Shown piece after piece: positions 16,908 through 25,515 of a DNA stretch of 64,000 bases (positions within the stretch are counted from its first letter, which is position 1; every line of letters starts with the position of its first letter). The DNA comes from Myxococcales bacterium. GTDB lineage: Bacteria; Myxococcota_A; Polyangia; Polyangiales; GCA-016699535. Location: the NCBI GenBank assembly GCA_016699535.1, contig CP064980.1, forward strand, positions 3,294,001 through 3,358,000. Direction: 5' to 3'. The notes below the pieces were generated by a model. That model was given only the letters and a program-made list of their open reading frames with translations. It did no database searches and was not told the origin of the DNA. The position numbers were made by a program, and so were the translations under genes.

Positions 16908-17636
16908 GTGTTTGAAGGCTTCGATCTTAGTCCGGGCTACCATCTCGGCTCTCACTACAAAGTGGTGCGCTTTTTAGGTTGCGGCTCCGAAGGAGAAGTC
17001 TATCAGATTGAAGAAACGAAAACTGGGATCCACCGTGCGGCAAAGCTGTATTTTGAGAGCGCTGTGCCAAGCGACAAAGCGGTCGTCTGGCACGCAAAAA
17101 AACTAAACAAACTGCGGCACTGCCCCATCGTGCTTCAATACCATCACACGCAGACTGTTCAGCTGCGGGGGCGCCAGGTGCTTTGCCTTATTTCGGAGTT
17201 TTGTGAAGGTGTCCCACTTGGCCTTTGGGTGAACTCCCAGCCCAAAAAGCGGCTTCATCCCTATCTCGCCCTGCACATGCTCTATTGGATTGTGTGCGGC
17301 GTGGAACGCATTCACGCGCTTGGCGAGTACCACTCAGATATCCATTCACACAACATCCTTGTCTGGCCCCAAGGCGTTGGATTCAATTTGAAGCTGGTCG
17401 ATTTTTACAATTGGGGCAAGCCCGCGCCTCGAAAGCGAAAGCAAGACGTCATCGATGCTATCAATGTTCTGTACGAATGCCTTGGTGGTAAGAAACGCTA
17501 TTCCAAACTAAGTCCACAAGTAAAATACATCTGCGCTGGCCTAAAAACGGATCTAATTTTAGAGCGCTTCCCAACGATGAGTGCGCTACGGCTCCACCTT
17601 GAAACCTTTGATTGGTATAGAATTCCAAGCCACTAG
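16908..17636 (+). CDS. atypical protein-kinase-like protein
   Basis: 242 residues from a GTG start with a TAAGGA ribosome site. The N-lobe is orthodox: P-loop LGCGSEGEV and Lys in RAAKLY. The catalytic loop reads HSDIHSHNIL (HSD for HRD, Asp and Asn kept). The metal-binding motif is DFY in place of DFG. No APE motif is seen and the C-lobe is short. It may be a minimal active kinase or a pseudokinase. Its 3' end is four bases from the convergent PP2C gene, suggesting a kinase/phosphatase pair, though convergent transcription argues against a single operon. Confidence 0.82.
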   Translation: MFEGFDLSPGYHLGSHYKVVRFLGCGSEGEVYQIEETKTGIHRAAKLYFESAVPSDKAVVWHAKKLNKLRHCPIVLQYHHTQTVQLRGRQVLCLISEFCEGVPLGLWVNSQPKKRLHPYLALHMLYWIVCGVERIHALGEYHSDIHSHNILVWPQGVGFNLKLVDFYNWGKPAPRKRKQDVIDAINVLYECLGGKKRYSKLSPQVKYICAGLKTDLILERFPTMSALRLHLETFDWYRIPSH

Positions 17637-17640
17637 AACG

Positions 17641-18399
17641 CTATTGGCTTAGGCGAAAGATAACAAAGCTTAGATCATCGGGCTTGCTTGGAATCTCACT
17701 GCCCTGAACTTCAGGAGGACTCATACGCTTGGTGCAGGCCTCGATTAAAGACTGTGCTGCATCCGCGATGGGACCTTTTCGAATGCACTTTACGATTTCT
17801 CCAAGGTAGAGATTATCAGTCAGTCCATCACTTGAAATAAGAACGGTATCGTTAGGGCTAAGTTCAACACTCGGACCCACTTCAATACGCATCTCTGAGG
17901 TTCCAACATAATTGGAAACGATATGACGCTGCTCGTGTTTCATGGCTTGTAGTTCGTTGATAAGACCAGCTTCGAGACCGTAACCCACCGGACCGTGTGA
18001 AATGTTCTGATGCTTAATTCGTCCTCGCCGACCAACCACCAGAATGCTTGAATCGCCTATATGAATAGGTTTTATTTTTTTCTCCTCGATCAAGACAAGT
18101 GCCAGCGTGGTAGCTGCGCCAGTTCCTAAAGCCAGAATCTCTTGGTTGGCATGCTCTATACCGCTGATCATGGTTGCCCGACGCAGAACTGAATCGGCGG
18201 GTTTCGGCTGCCACGATTTGGCCAAATTCTCGAGTAACATTCGAGCCGCCTTAGCGCCGGAGCGACTCCCTCCCACACCATCGGCCACTGCGATAAAACC
18301 AGTTTGCGAGTCGAGCTCCAAAAGAGCGGCGGCGTCTTGGTTTTCGCCGCTGCCTTTGGGTCGTCCTCGACTAAATGCGGCTACAGTGCCCCCCTGCAA
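17641..18399 (-). CDS. PP2C-family Ser/Thr phosphatase
   Basis: 252 residues, a complete single-domain PPM/PP2C phosphatase. Metal-binding motifs in order: GENQDA near the N-terminus, VADGVGG, HIGDSS, SSDGLTDN and the closing KPDDLSFV. All the Asp residues that hold the two Mn/Mg ions appear present. There is no membrane segment, so it is cytosolic. It should reverse Ser/Thr phosphorylation by kinases such as those at 1789 or 16908. It converges tail to tail with the atypical kinase. Confidence 0.9.
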   Translation of the reverse strand: MQGGTVAAFSRGRPKGSGENQDAAALLELDSQTGFIAVADGVGGSRSGAKAARMLLENLAKSWQPKPADSVLRRATMISGIEHANQEILALGTGAATTLALVLIEEKKIKPIHIGDSSILVVGRRGRIKHQNISHGPVGYGLEAGLINELQAMKHEQRHIVSNYVGTSEMRIEVGPSVELSPNDTVLISSDGLTDNLYLGEIVKCIRKGPIADAAQSLIEACTKRMSPPEVQGSEIPSKPDDLSFVIFRLSQ

Positions 18400-18592
18400 A
18401 AGGAAAAACCTCCGCAGTCTCTAGATTTGCTTCAAAATACGACCGCATTACATGAGCGATTATATCGAAAGCGGAGGAAAACAACGAAATTCATAAAAAT
18501 GAATTCATAAAAACACCTCTATGTATGCGATCATCGCAACAAACCCACTACTCTTTTGAACAGTAGGAGACGCGAGCAATGGTGCTTCCGGG

Positions 18593-19204
18593 CTAGCCAA
18601 GCCGATGATTGTGGGCAAGTCGCATGTATTTCGCGGCCAACTGGCGATGAAAGCGCTCATCTTCACCGCTGAGCTTCTTTACAACCTTGCCAGGAACACC
18701 AAGCACTAGGCTTCGTGGGGGGATGATCGTTTCAGCAGTGACTAAAGCCCCTGCCCCAATCACGCTGCCTTCTCCAATCACAGCAGCATCAAGCACTGTG
18801 GATTGAATGCCAATCAAACATGCATCCTCTACGCGGCAGCCATGCAGCACTACCCGGTGCCCTACGACGACATCGTTGCCAACCCATGTGGGGTCGGTAT
18901 CGCCAAGATGCACAACTGAACCATCCTGGATATTGCTACCTTCACCAAGGTCAATGCGGTTAATGTCAGCTCGCAGCACAACACCTGGCCACACACTGCT
19001 CTTGGGACCAAGCGTCACTTGTCCAATAAGCACCGCTCCGGGAGCAACATATGCATCCTCTGCAACCGAAGGAAGATGCTCGAGATAACGTTTAAAGATC
19101 GCGCCAGCAAAACGCTCTTCAAGGACACGAAGACTTCGCTCGAGCTCTTCGATATTTTTCGGTGGCTCGTTTACGGTTTGTACTGAATCAACAATCGTTC
19201 GCAT
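18593..19204 (-). CDS. gamma-carbonic anhydrase family protein (left-handed beta-helix)
   Basis: 203 residues. After an N-terminal helix of about 45 residues comes the hexapeptide-repeat beta-helix (VAPGAVLIGQVTLGPKSSVWPGVVLRADINRIDLGEGSNIQDGSVVH and onward, quoted here in part to show the repeat). The zinc ligands are plausible in the VVHLGD, VVGHRVVLHGC stretch, and the tail GVPGKVVKKLS is typical. Members trimerise; some hydrate CO2, others are structural or bind CoA. The gene sits 9 bases downstream of the PEP carboxylase gene on the same strand, so bicarbonate supply to PEP carboxylase is an attractive link. Confidence 0.88.
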   Translation of the reverse strand: MRTIVDSVQTVNEPPKNIEELERSLRVLEERFAGAIFKRYLEHLPSVAEDAYVAPGAVLIGQVTLGPKSSVWPGVVLRADINRIDLGEGSNIQDGSVVHLGDTDPTWVGNDVVVGHRVVLHGCRVEDACLIGIQSTVLDAAVIGEGSVIGAGALVTAETIIPPRSLVLGVPGKVVKKLSGEDERFHRQLAAKYMRLAHNHRLG

Positions 19205-19213
19205 GGCTATGTA

Positions 19214-21991
19214 CTATCCTGTATTTCGCAGTCCCTGAGCAATACCATTAAGGGTTGTGCTTAGCACAGCGCGAAGTCTTATCGTTTCATCGCTTTGTTC
19301 CCCGTGATTCTTTTTTAGCTTCAGCAGTTTGACCTGAAGCAACGAGAGGGGATCAATGTAGGGATCACGTAGTCTAAGAGCCGCTTGTAGGCCTTCTTGA
19401 TTATCTAAGAGCGCCTTTTGTTCCCGAATAGCTAGAATGGCGTCCACAGTACTGCGATACTCTTCTTTCAGGCGCTCAAAGAGAGGCCGTCCTTCCGGGC
19501 AGAGTTCGCTTATATAGAGTTCTGCGATTTCAAAATCGGCTTTTGCACACACCATTTCGACTTTGGCTAAGAAATCATCAAAAAACGGCCACACCTTGAT
19601 CATCCGCTGAAGTCTGTGAAGCCCCTTCGCATCGCTCATCACCTTTTTCAAGGCGGTACCAACCCCCAGCCACCCAGGAAGCATGATTCGGTTTTGATTC
19701 CAACCAAACACCCAGGGAATGGCACGAATACCTTTGAAGGTTCCCGTTCCCTTATCCCGGTAGGCAGGACGCGAACCAAAATGCACATGCGCAAGCTCTG
19801 AGACCGGCGTACTGCTTTGAAACAAGCTAAACAGCTCGGCATGTTCATGGACCATGTCTCGGAAAACCACTAAGGCTTCCTTTGACATCGATTTCATTAA
19901 CTGTTCAAATTCCGACTGTTCGCTCTGATCGACACCCTTGCGCCAATCTTCAACACAAGCGACCAAGGTGCCCGCAAGACTTACTTCTAAGCTTTGCTGC
20001 GCTACAGAAAAGATTCCATACTTCTGAGAAATAACTTCACCTTGTTCGGTGATTTTAACAATACCATCCATCGTGCCCGGAGGAAGCGCGCTTAACGCTC
20101 GAACAACCGGCGAGCCACCTCCCCGACCAACGCTTCCGCCACGACCGTGGAAAAGCAAAAGTTGCACGCCCGCATCGCGACACACTTGCGCAAGCTTTCG
20201 CTGTGCATCGTACAGGGCCCAAGACGAAGGCAGAAGGCCTGCATCTTTAGCAGAGTCAGAGTATCCCAGCATGACTTCTTGGACTTTTCCGCGAGCTTCA
20301 AGCTGTCGCAGGTAAGCTGGGTTTTGGAAAAGTCTTTTCATGACATCCGACGCGTGCTCTAGGTCATCAAGAGTCTCAAACAGCGGCACCACATCAATCT
20401 CCGAGCGGGGAATTTCCGCTGCCAAGTCCACCAGACCCGCTTCACGTGCAAGCAGCAAAACCCGAAGCAAGTCGTTCTCCGATTTCGTCATCGAAATGAT
20501 GTAAGTGTTAGCTGATTCGGAACCAAAACGATCTTGCAAAGTGCGAATCGCATGAAAGGTATCCAATGTCCGTCTACTTCGTTTGGAGAGTTTCGATAAG
20601 TCACCCACGAGCGGCCGAGTTCCCAGGAGTTCTTTTTGCAGGGCTGCGGCGTCAAAGGCTTCTAAACGCAACAGCTTGGCGATTTCGTTCAAAGCTTCGG
20701 TATGCTCCTGAGCATCCTCACGCAGATCCAAATCGTAACCATGAAAACCATACATCTGCATCCGTAGTAACAAGGGCTGAAGCAACGTGGCCCGTGTCTG
20801 ATGCGCACCACTTTTTCCCAAGGCCTCATCAACCAGCAATAGATCTTTTTCAAACTCGGCAACGTCTCGATAGCCAACGTAGGTCGCCGCAAGTGGCTGC
20901 AAGGGTTTTTCAGAGAGATGCTGCCTAGTTCGTCTCAAGCGACCTCGGATGAAGCTAAGCTTTAGCCGTATGGGCTCGTCAGCATCCCTGCGTTGATTCA
21001 TTTCCCATATATCAGGCAGATCAAGGCAATCTTTTTGCATGGAAGCTCGCAAACTGGAAGGAACAGGAGCAAGGCGCTCGGAAAAGGAAAAACGTTCAAT
21101 CAACTGATTGATGTTTTCGATGTATTTGCCAAGCATGCTCCAGGCCGTGTTTTGCACAGCTTCGATTGTAATCTCCGGGGTCACGTAGGGATTACCATCG
21201 CGGTCTCCACCGACCCAACTCCCGACACGTACGACGGCTGAAGGGACCAGGGCATCGCCAAACACAAGCTCAAACGCTTCAGAAGTACGTTGCGCCAAAT
21301 CCGCACCCACCTCAAAGAAACCGTCCTCGAGATACCAAAGATTTGTTCCAACCTCATCCATCACCAAAGGTCGGTCATGACGCACTTCAGAAGTCAGCCA
21401 TAGCATTTCGACTTCAGCTTCGACTTCTTTTTCGATCTCTTTGATTCGCGTTTCAGACGCATGGTCTCGCTCAAGCAAGCGATCGGCTATCCTCGCCTGC
21501 AAAGATAAAACTGTCCGCCGGGTGGCCTCGGTAGGATGTGCGGTAAGCACCGGTCTTACTTGCGTGTGCGCTATCTGTTCTCTAACTTGTTTTGACGTAA
21601 AACCTGCTTCTTTTAGACGCAGCATTGCCCACGGAAGTGTACCTGGAGCATGTTCACCGCCAGCATCATCGATCATTTGTTGATGCTTACGCGCACGGTC
21701 TACCTGTTCCGCTGTGTTGATAAGCAAGAAAAACAGAGTGAACGCTCGAGAAACAATCGTCCATTGCTTTTCATCGATGCCCTCAAGGTGCTGATAGATC
21801 TCAAACAAGTTGGGCGCGCCTTCATCCCGCCGACGTCGGGCACGACACTGGGTACGCATCAACTCCACTGCCTCGAAACTCGCTTGCCCTTCAAGGCGAC
21901 GGATCACCTGGCCTAAAGTCGAAGAGAGCCAGCGAACATCTTCATGAAGCAAACGAGCACCATGCCCTTTGTGTAGCGACTGTGAATCCAT
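19214..21991 (-). CDS. ppc: phosphoenolpyruvate carboxylase
   Basis: 925 residues from the ATG at 21991, which has AAGG about five bases upstream; the longer frame to 22060 adds residues not expected in the family. Catalytic motifs: VLTAHPTEATRRT with the essential His, FHGRGGSVGRGGGSP, QGEVISQKYG and the terminal LRNTG. It adds bicarbonate to PEP to form oxaloacetate, refilling the TCA cycle. It probably shares a transcript with the gamma-carbonic anhydrase gene that follows at once. Confidence 0.97.
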   Translation of the reverse strand: MDSQSLHKGHGARLLHEDVRWLSSTLGQVIRRLEGQASFEAVELMRTQCRARRRRDEGAPNLFEIYQHLEGIDEKQWTIVSRAFTLFFLLINTAEQVDRARKHQQMIDDAGGEHAPGTLPWAMLRLKEAGFTSKQVREQIAHTQVRPVLTAHPTEATRRTVLSLQARIADRLLERDHASETRIKEIEKEVEAEVEMLWLTSEVRHDRPLVMDEVGTNLWYLEDGFFEVGADLAQRTSEAFELVFGDALVPSAVVRVGSWVGGDRDGNPYVTPEITIEAVQNTAWSMLGKYIENINQLIERFSFSERLAPVPSSLRASMQKDCLDLPDIWEMNQRRDADEPIRLKLSFIRGRLRRTRQHLSEKPLQPLAATYVGYRDVAEFEKDLLLVDEALGKSGAHQTRATLLQPLLLRMQMYGFHGYDLDLREDAQEHTEALNEIAKLLRLEAFDAAALQKELLGTRPLVGDLSKLSKRSRRTLDTFHAIRTLQDRFGSESANTYIISMTKSENDLLRVLLLAREAGLVDLAAEIPRSEIDVVPLFETLDDLEHASDVMKRLFQNPAYLRQLEARGKVQEVMLGYSDSAKDAGLLPSSWALYDAQRKLAQVCRDAGVQLLLFHGRGGSVGRGGGSPVVRALSALPPGTMDGIVKITEQGEVISQKYGIFSVAQQSLEVSLAGTLVACVEDWRKGVDQSEQSEFEQLMKSMSKEALVVFRDMVHEHAELFSLFQSSTPVSELAHVHFGSRPAYRDKGTGTFKGIRAIPWVFGWNQNRIMLPGWLGVGTALKKVMSDAKGLHRLQRMIKVWPFFDDFLAKVEMVCAKADFEIAELYISELCPEGRPLFERLKEEYRSTVDAILAIREQKALLDNQEGLQAALRLRDPYIDPLSLLQVKLLKLKKNHGEQSDETIRLRAVLSTTLNGIAQGLRNTG

Positions 21992-22078
21992 ATCAACCTT
22001 TTTTAATTCGATAAATGCGAGACCTCCATAAAGGCGCCCGAAGGCTCTTTTGTCAAGCACGAGCGCGGTAGCTAAGCG

Positions 22079-22894
22079 CTATTTTCCCCAATCTTTAATC
22101 AGCGCCACTGCATGCTCCGGATTCTCCCAATGCAGCCGCGAGCAGTGTTGCACATCAATAAGCTGGCCGATATCGCACTTGGGTCGTATAAATGCATGCT
22201 CATGAATCACAGCTAACATCTCAAGCGGCTTCATCGGACTAAGCTTTGTATGTTTTGATTGCTCTATCACAACCCAATGAACTTGAGTTGGAAGCACAGG
22301 CATTGTCGCCACTTCGCAATCCAACAAAGGATAAATAGGTGAAGTGGCCAGCTGTCCGTGAACATCTTTCATCCGGCGATCCACAAAGCGATTCGAGTTG
22401 AACAGTGCCGGCCTTTTTGACGGTTCATCCACTCGTAAATCAAATTGGATACTGCGGGGCAAACCCCACAGAGAATGCCCATCACTCCAGATAAACTCGT
22501 CACTCAGGTAGCGAAAGCCTGCCTGCACAGACAGCAGACTTAAAGTCGACTTACCTGCGCCGCTTGGCCCCATCAGAACCACCGCGTTCTTCGATCGAAC
22601 TACCGAAGCAGCATGCAGTAACATCAAGTCCTTACTCGAGGAAGCCAATTGCAAATAAACCAGTGCTTCGAGCCTAGCTGTCAAATCATCGGCTACCTCA
22701 ACACGTTCAACATCCTCGCCGTCTTGCTGAATGACAAAAGCATGATTTTTTTCCGACACGACAAACTCGGTAGAATAGACGGGCGGAAGAACAGAGTGTT
22801 TGCACTGCCCCCATAACAACTCAAGCTGCCCAAGCAAAAAAGCTGGTCCCGCGATTCTGACTTCAAGGCAAGAGAAGAAAAAGCAAACCCTCAT
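22079..22894 (-). CDS. HPr kinase-like P-loop protein of a radical SAM/PqqD cassette
   Basis: 271 residues. The central GPSGAGKST Walker A and the downstream LSDEFIW resemble the catalytic core of HPr kinase/phosphorylase (HprK C-terminal domain). The N-terminal half differs from true HprK, and no PTS genes are nearby. HprK-like proteins recur beside PqqD proteins in peptide-modification loci such as some lasso peptide clusters, where they may phosphorylate a peptide. The ATG overlaps the PqqD stop by four bases, so the two are coupled. Confidence 0.75.
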   Translation of the reverse strand: MRVCFFFSCLEVRIAGPAFLLGQLELLWGQCKHSVLPPVYSTEFVVSEKNHAFVIQQDGEDVERVEVADDLTARLEALVYLQLASSSKDLMLLHAASVVRSKNAVVLMGPSGAGKSTLSLLSVQAGFRYLSDEFIWSDGHSLWGLPRSIQFDLRVDEPSKRPALFNSNRFVDRRMKDVHGQLATSPIYPLLDCEVATMPVLPTQVHWVVIEQSKHTKLSPMKPLEMLAVIHEHAFIRPKCDIGQLIDVQHCSRLHWENPEHAVALIKDWGK

Positions 22895-23151
22895 AAAAAT
22901 TCAACAAGATGCTTTGCTTGCAGTTCACGAACAAAGCTTTCAACGTCTTGTTTAACACGATCATTCGGCACCGGAAGGGTCTGAACAATGCTTTCACAAA
23001 TCGCATCAACGCTTCGATTGCCATCGATGAGATACCATACGGCCGCTCCAACATTGTTGAGGAGCAAAACACAATTATTCTGCTCGTCGACAAGAGCAAG
23101 CTCTTCATCATTCATCTGGTGAGTGGTAATCGTTTTACGTTTTGGAACCAT
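22891..23151 (-). CDS. PqqD-family peptide-recognition protein
   Basis: 86 residues, the size of a discrete PqqD/RRE domain. The pattern ELALVDEQNNCVLLLNNVGAAVWYLIDG, followed by SVDAICESI, is the classic winged-helix core that binds leader peptides of ribosomally made, modified peptides. It begins five bases after the radical SAM gene and overlaps the HprK-like gene by four, forming a three-gene unit. Its partner peptide was not found in the window. Confidence 0.85.
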   Translation of the reverse strand: MVPKRKTITTHQMNDEELALVDEQNNCVLLLNNVGAAVWYLIDGNRSVDAICESIVQTLPVPNDRVKQDVESFVRELQAKHLVEFL

Positions 23152-23156
23152 CGTGT

Positions 23157-24394
23157 TTATTGCACCACCGCATCAAGCATAGTGGCTCTTAGCCTACAAG
23201 CCCAGCAAGTTAACGACTCAGCATGCTTGCTGAGTTGTTCTGGCAAGGTATCAAGGTCAAGCCGAACATCCTTCGGCTGGGTTAATATGTCAGACAACCG
23301 CTTTTGATAAACATTACCCAAGGGAGAATTGCGTGAAAAAATACAAGGATACACCGTGCCATCCGGTCCTATCGCCGCGCTCCCAGAAAAGCGTGGAGCA
23401 TCATCGCTTGAGCCACCGCTCTGTTTGTGAATGCCGCCAGCAGCAAGAAGTACTTCTCCACTCTTGGATTTACGAAGCGAAACCCCGCGACCCACATCAC
23501 TAACGGTATCGTAGCCACTGACTCAGGAGCAATACCAATTTTTTCAAGAAGCTCGCGCACCTTGGGATAGTGATCGAAGTTTTCTTGCATCAACACCACA
23601 CCAGCACGCGCACGTTTGCCATCTGCGAGTACCCGTTTAATGGCCTCAATAGTACGCCGCTGGCTACCTGGCGTTCGCGTAATGCGGTCGTGCACATCCG
23701 GGTCGTGGGAATAAAAAGAAAAGGCAAAGGAAAGCGAATAGCTACGAATTTGATTGTAGAGAGCGTCTCCTAAAGCAAGACCATTGGTATAGATTTCAAC
23801 ATGCTCGAATTTGAGGCGATCGCATTCTTCAACGGCATCAAGAAAATGAGAGCTTATCAGCGGGTCCCCGCCGGTAAGCTGCACGGATTCAAAGCCGAGC
23901 GTTTTGGCATCTTTTAGAAGTGCTCGAATGGACTCAAGGCTGAGTTCTTCGTCGCACTGCGGACTTGACTCCGCATAGCAATGAACACACTGCTCATTGC
24001 AGCGTTTGGTCAACTCAACAAAAAGTTGCCGATAACCAAAGCCTCGCAAAGCCGAAGCTCGCGTCAGTGGCAGTAGCGGTGATTTTGAAAGTGCCTGAAA
24101 AAATTGAGCGCTTAGAGCTCCACCCTGCCCGGCAAAGTGTAAAAGCGACGGAGAAACCGAGCCCGCTAGCACCGACTCACGCCATTGCCCCTCGAGCTCG
24201 AAGAGCTTTTTCCCTCCCATGTCTAAAACCGCAAGACTTCGTTCCGTATCCACAACGAGCCAATGCGGCGCGAGCATGTAGCTCGCCGAGCCGTGCGGTT
24301 CGGTGGCTCGACTGCTTTGCTGAGCGCGTTCTATGGAAGTCTGCACAAGTATTTTTACCCTTAAAAACAGCCTTCTGGAATAGTCCAAGACCAT
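23157..24394 (-). CDS. radical SAM/SPASM-like maturase, frameshifted
   Basis: The cluster motif is CNEQCVHCY (C-x3-C-x2-C) within FVELTKRCNEQCVHCYAE, followed by the LTGGDPL SAM-binding loop. About 115 residues before it look like a degenerate PqqD-type domain (APHWLVVDTERSLAVLDMGG). The frame breaks at the GG at 23515-23516; a third G joins it to GYDTVSDVGRG and on to a SPASM-like tail with AIGPDGTVYPCIF and CWACR, where Cys residues would bind auxiliary Fe-S. Start choice is uncertain: the ATG at 24394, or a GTG at 24472 that nearly touches the divergent acyltransferase start. It probably modifies a peptide held by PqqD. Confidence 0.78.
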
Positions 24395-24489
24395 CCTTTT
24401 AAGGAACTGCGATGGCCTTGACGTCTTGACTTCAGGGGGCGAAACTCGCTTGCAGTATCGTGTTCGCCTCACTAAGCCAGCATTTTGCC

Positions 24490-25515
24490 ATGAAGTCCGT
24501 TCCAGCAGAAGATTCTTTTTTCAGAAGATGGCTGCGTCGTACATTCACCCTATCCTTAGTCCTGTTTGTTTCGACGATCTACTTATGCAGTTTTCCGCTC
24601 ACCTTCTTTTTGAGCCTTATTGTTGATTTAGTCAGAAACAAACGATTTAGCTCGATACGCGCTCTGATTTTTTTCGGGCTGTTTCTGTTGTCTGAATTTC
24701 ACGGTGTCGGCGGTGCCATCATTTTGTGGATCCGATACCGGCTACTTCGTTTCGGTAGCTACGAACAATTCATTCAAGCGAACTACAGGCTTCAGTGGGC
24801 CTGGGCTTCGTTTACGGTAAGTTCAACCCTTCGCCTATTTGGAATGCGTCTAAATATTGACGCAGACCCTAAAGACGGTCGCGGCCCGGTGCTGGTTTTC
24901 ATGCAACACAGCAGCATCGCCGATACCCTGCTGCCCATCTACCTCCTATCCCGGCCTTTTGGACTTAGTTTGCGCTACGTTTTGAAAAAAGAATTGCTCT
25001 GGGACCCTTCCATTGACATTGTGGGGCAGCGTCTTCCTAACGTTTTTGTGAACCGAAGCAGCAAGCAGCACTCTAAACAGATTCGCTCGCTGCACAGCCT
25101 GGCTTCAAATCTAGGACCGAAGGACGCCGCATTCATTTATCCAGAAGGAACCCGTCGAACCGAAAAGAAGCGGCAGCGTATTATCGCATCCCTTCAAACA
25201 ACCGGTAACCAAGAGCAAATCGCCTATGCGAAATCACTCGAGCATTTGCTTCCACCTCAACTCGGAGGCTCAATTGCTTTTCTCAATGCAGCTCCGAGCA
25301 CGGATGCTTTATTTTGTGCGCATGTAGGCTTGGAAGGCTCAACGCAGATTAAAGATGTATGGAAAGGCATGTTGATTGGGAAAACGATTCACGTGAAGTT
25401 CTGGCGGTTTGATGGCGCAGACATCCCGACCTCCCCGCCCGCGAGACGTCGCTGGTTTTTAGAAAAATGGTCCTTAATGGACCGTTGGCTTATTGAACAA
25501 CACCGCAATGGGTGA
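24490..25515 (+). CDS. PlsC-like 1-acylglycerol-3-phosphate acyltransferase
   Basis: 341 residues from the ATG at 24490. Two or three N-terminal hydrophobic segments anchor it in the membrane. The acyltransferase motifs are HSSIAD (H-x4-D) and YPEGTR. The layout resembles the eukaryote-like LPAAT branch (AGPAT with EGTR) more than classical PlsC. It transfers an acyl chain to lysophosphatidic acid or a related acceptor. Its end overlaps the start of the helicase gene by eight bases, a surprising partner. The upstream frame begins at a GTG at 24460, which I judge less likely. Confidence 0.82.
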   Translation: MKSVPAEDSFFRRWLRRTFTLSLVLFVSTIYLCSFPLTFFLSLIVDLVRNKRFSSIRALIFFGLFLLSEFHGVGGAIILWIRYRLLRFGSYEQFIQANYRLQWAWASFTVSSTLRLFGMRLNIDADPKDGRGPVLVFMQHSSIADTLLPIYLLSRPFGLSLRYVLKKELLWDPSIDIVGQRLPNVFVNRSSKQHSKQIRSLHSLASNLGPKDAAFIYPEGTRRTEKKRQRIIASLQTTGNQEQIAYAKSLEHLLPPQLGGSIAFLNAAPSTDALFCAHVGLEGSTQIKDVWKGMLIGKTIHVKFWRFDGADIPTSPPARRRWFLEKWSLMDRWLIEQHRNG

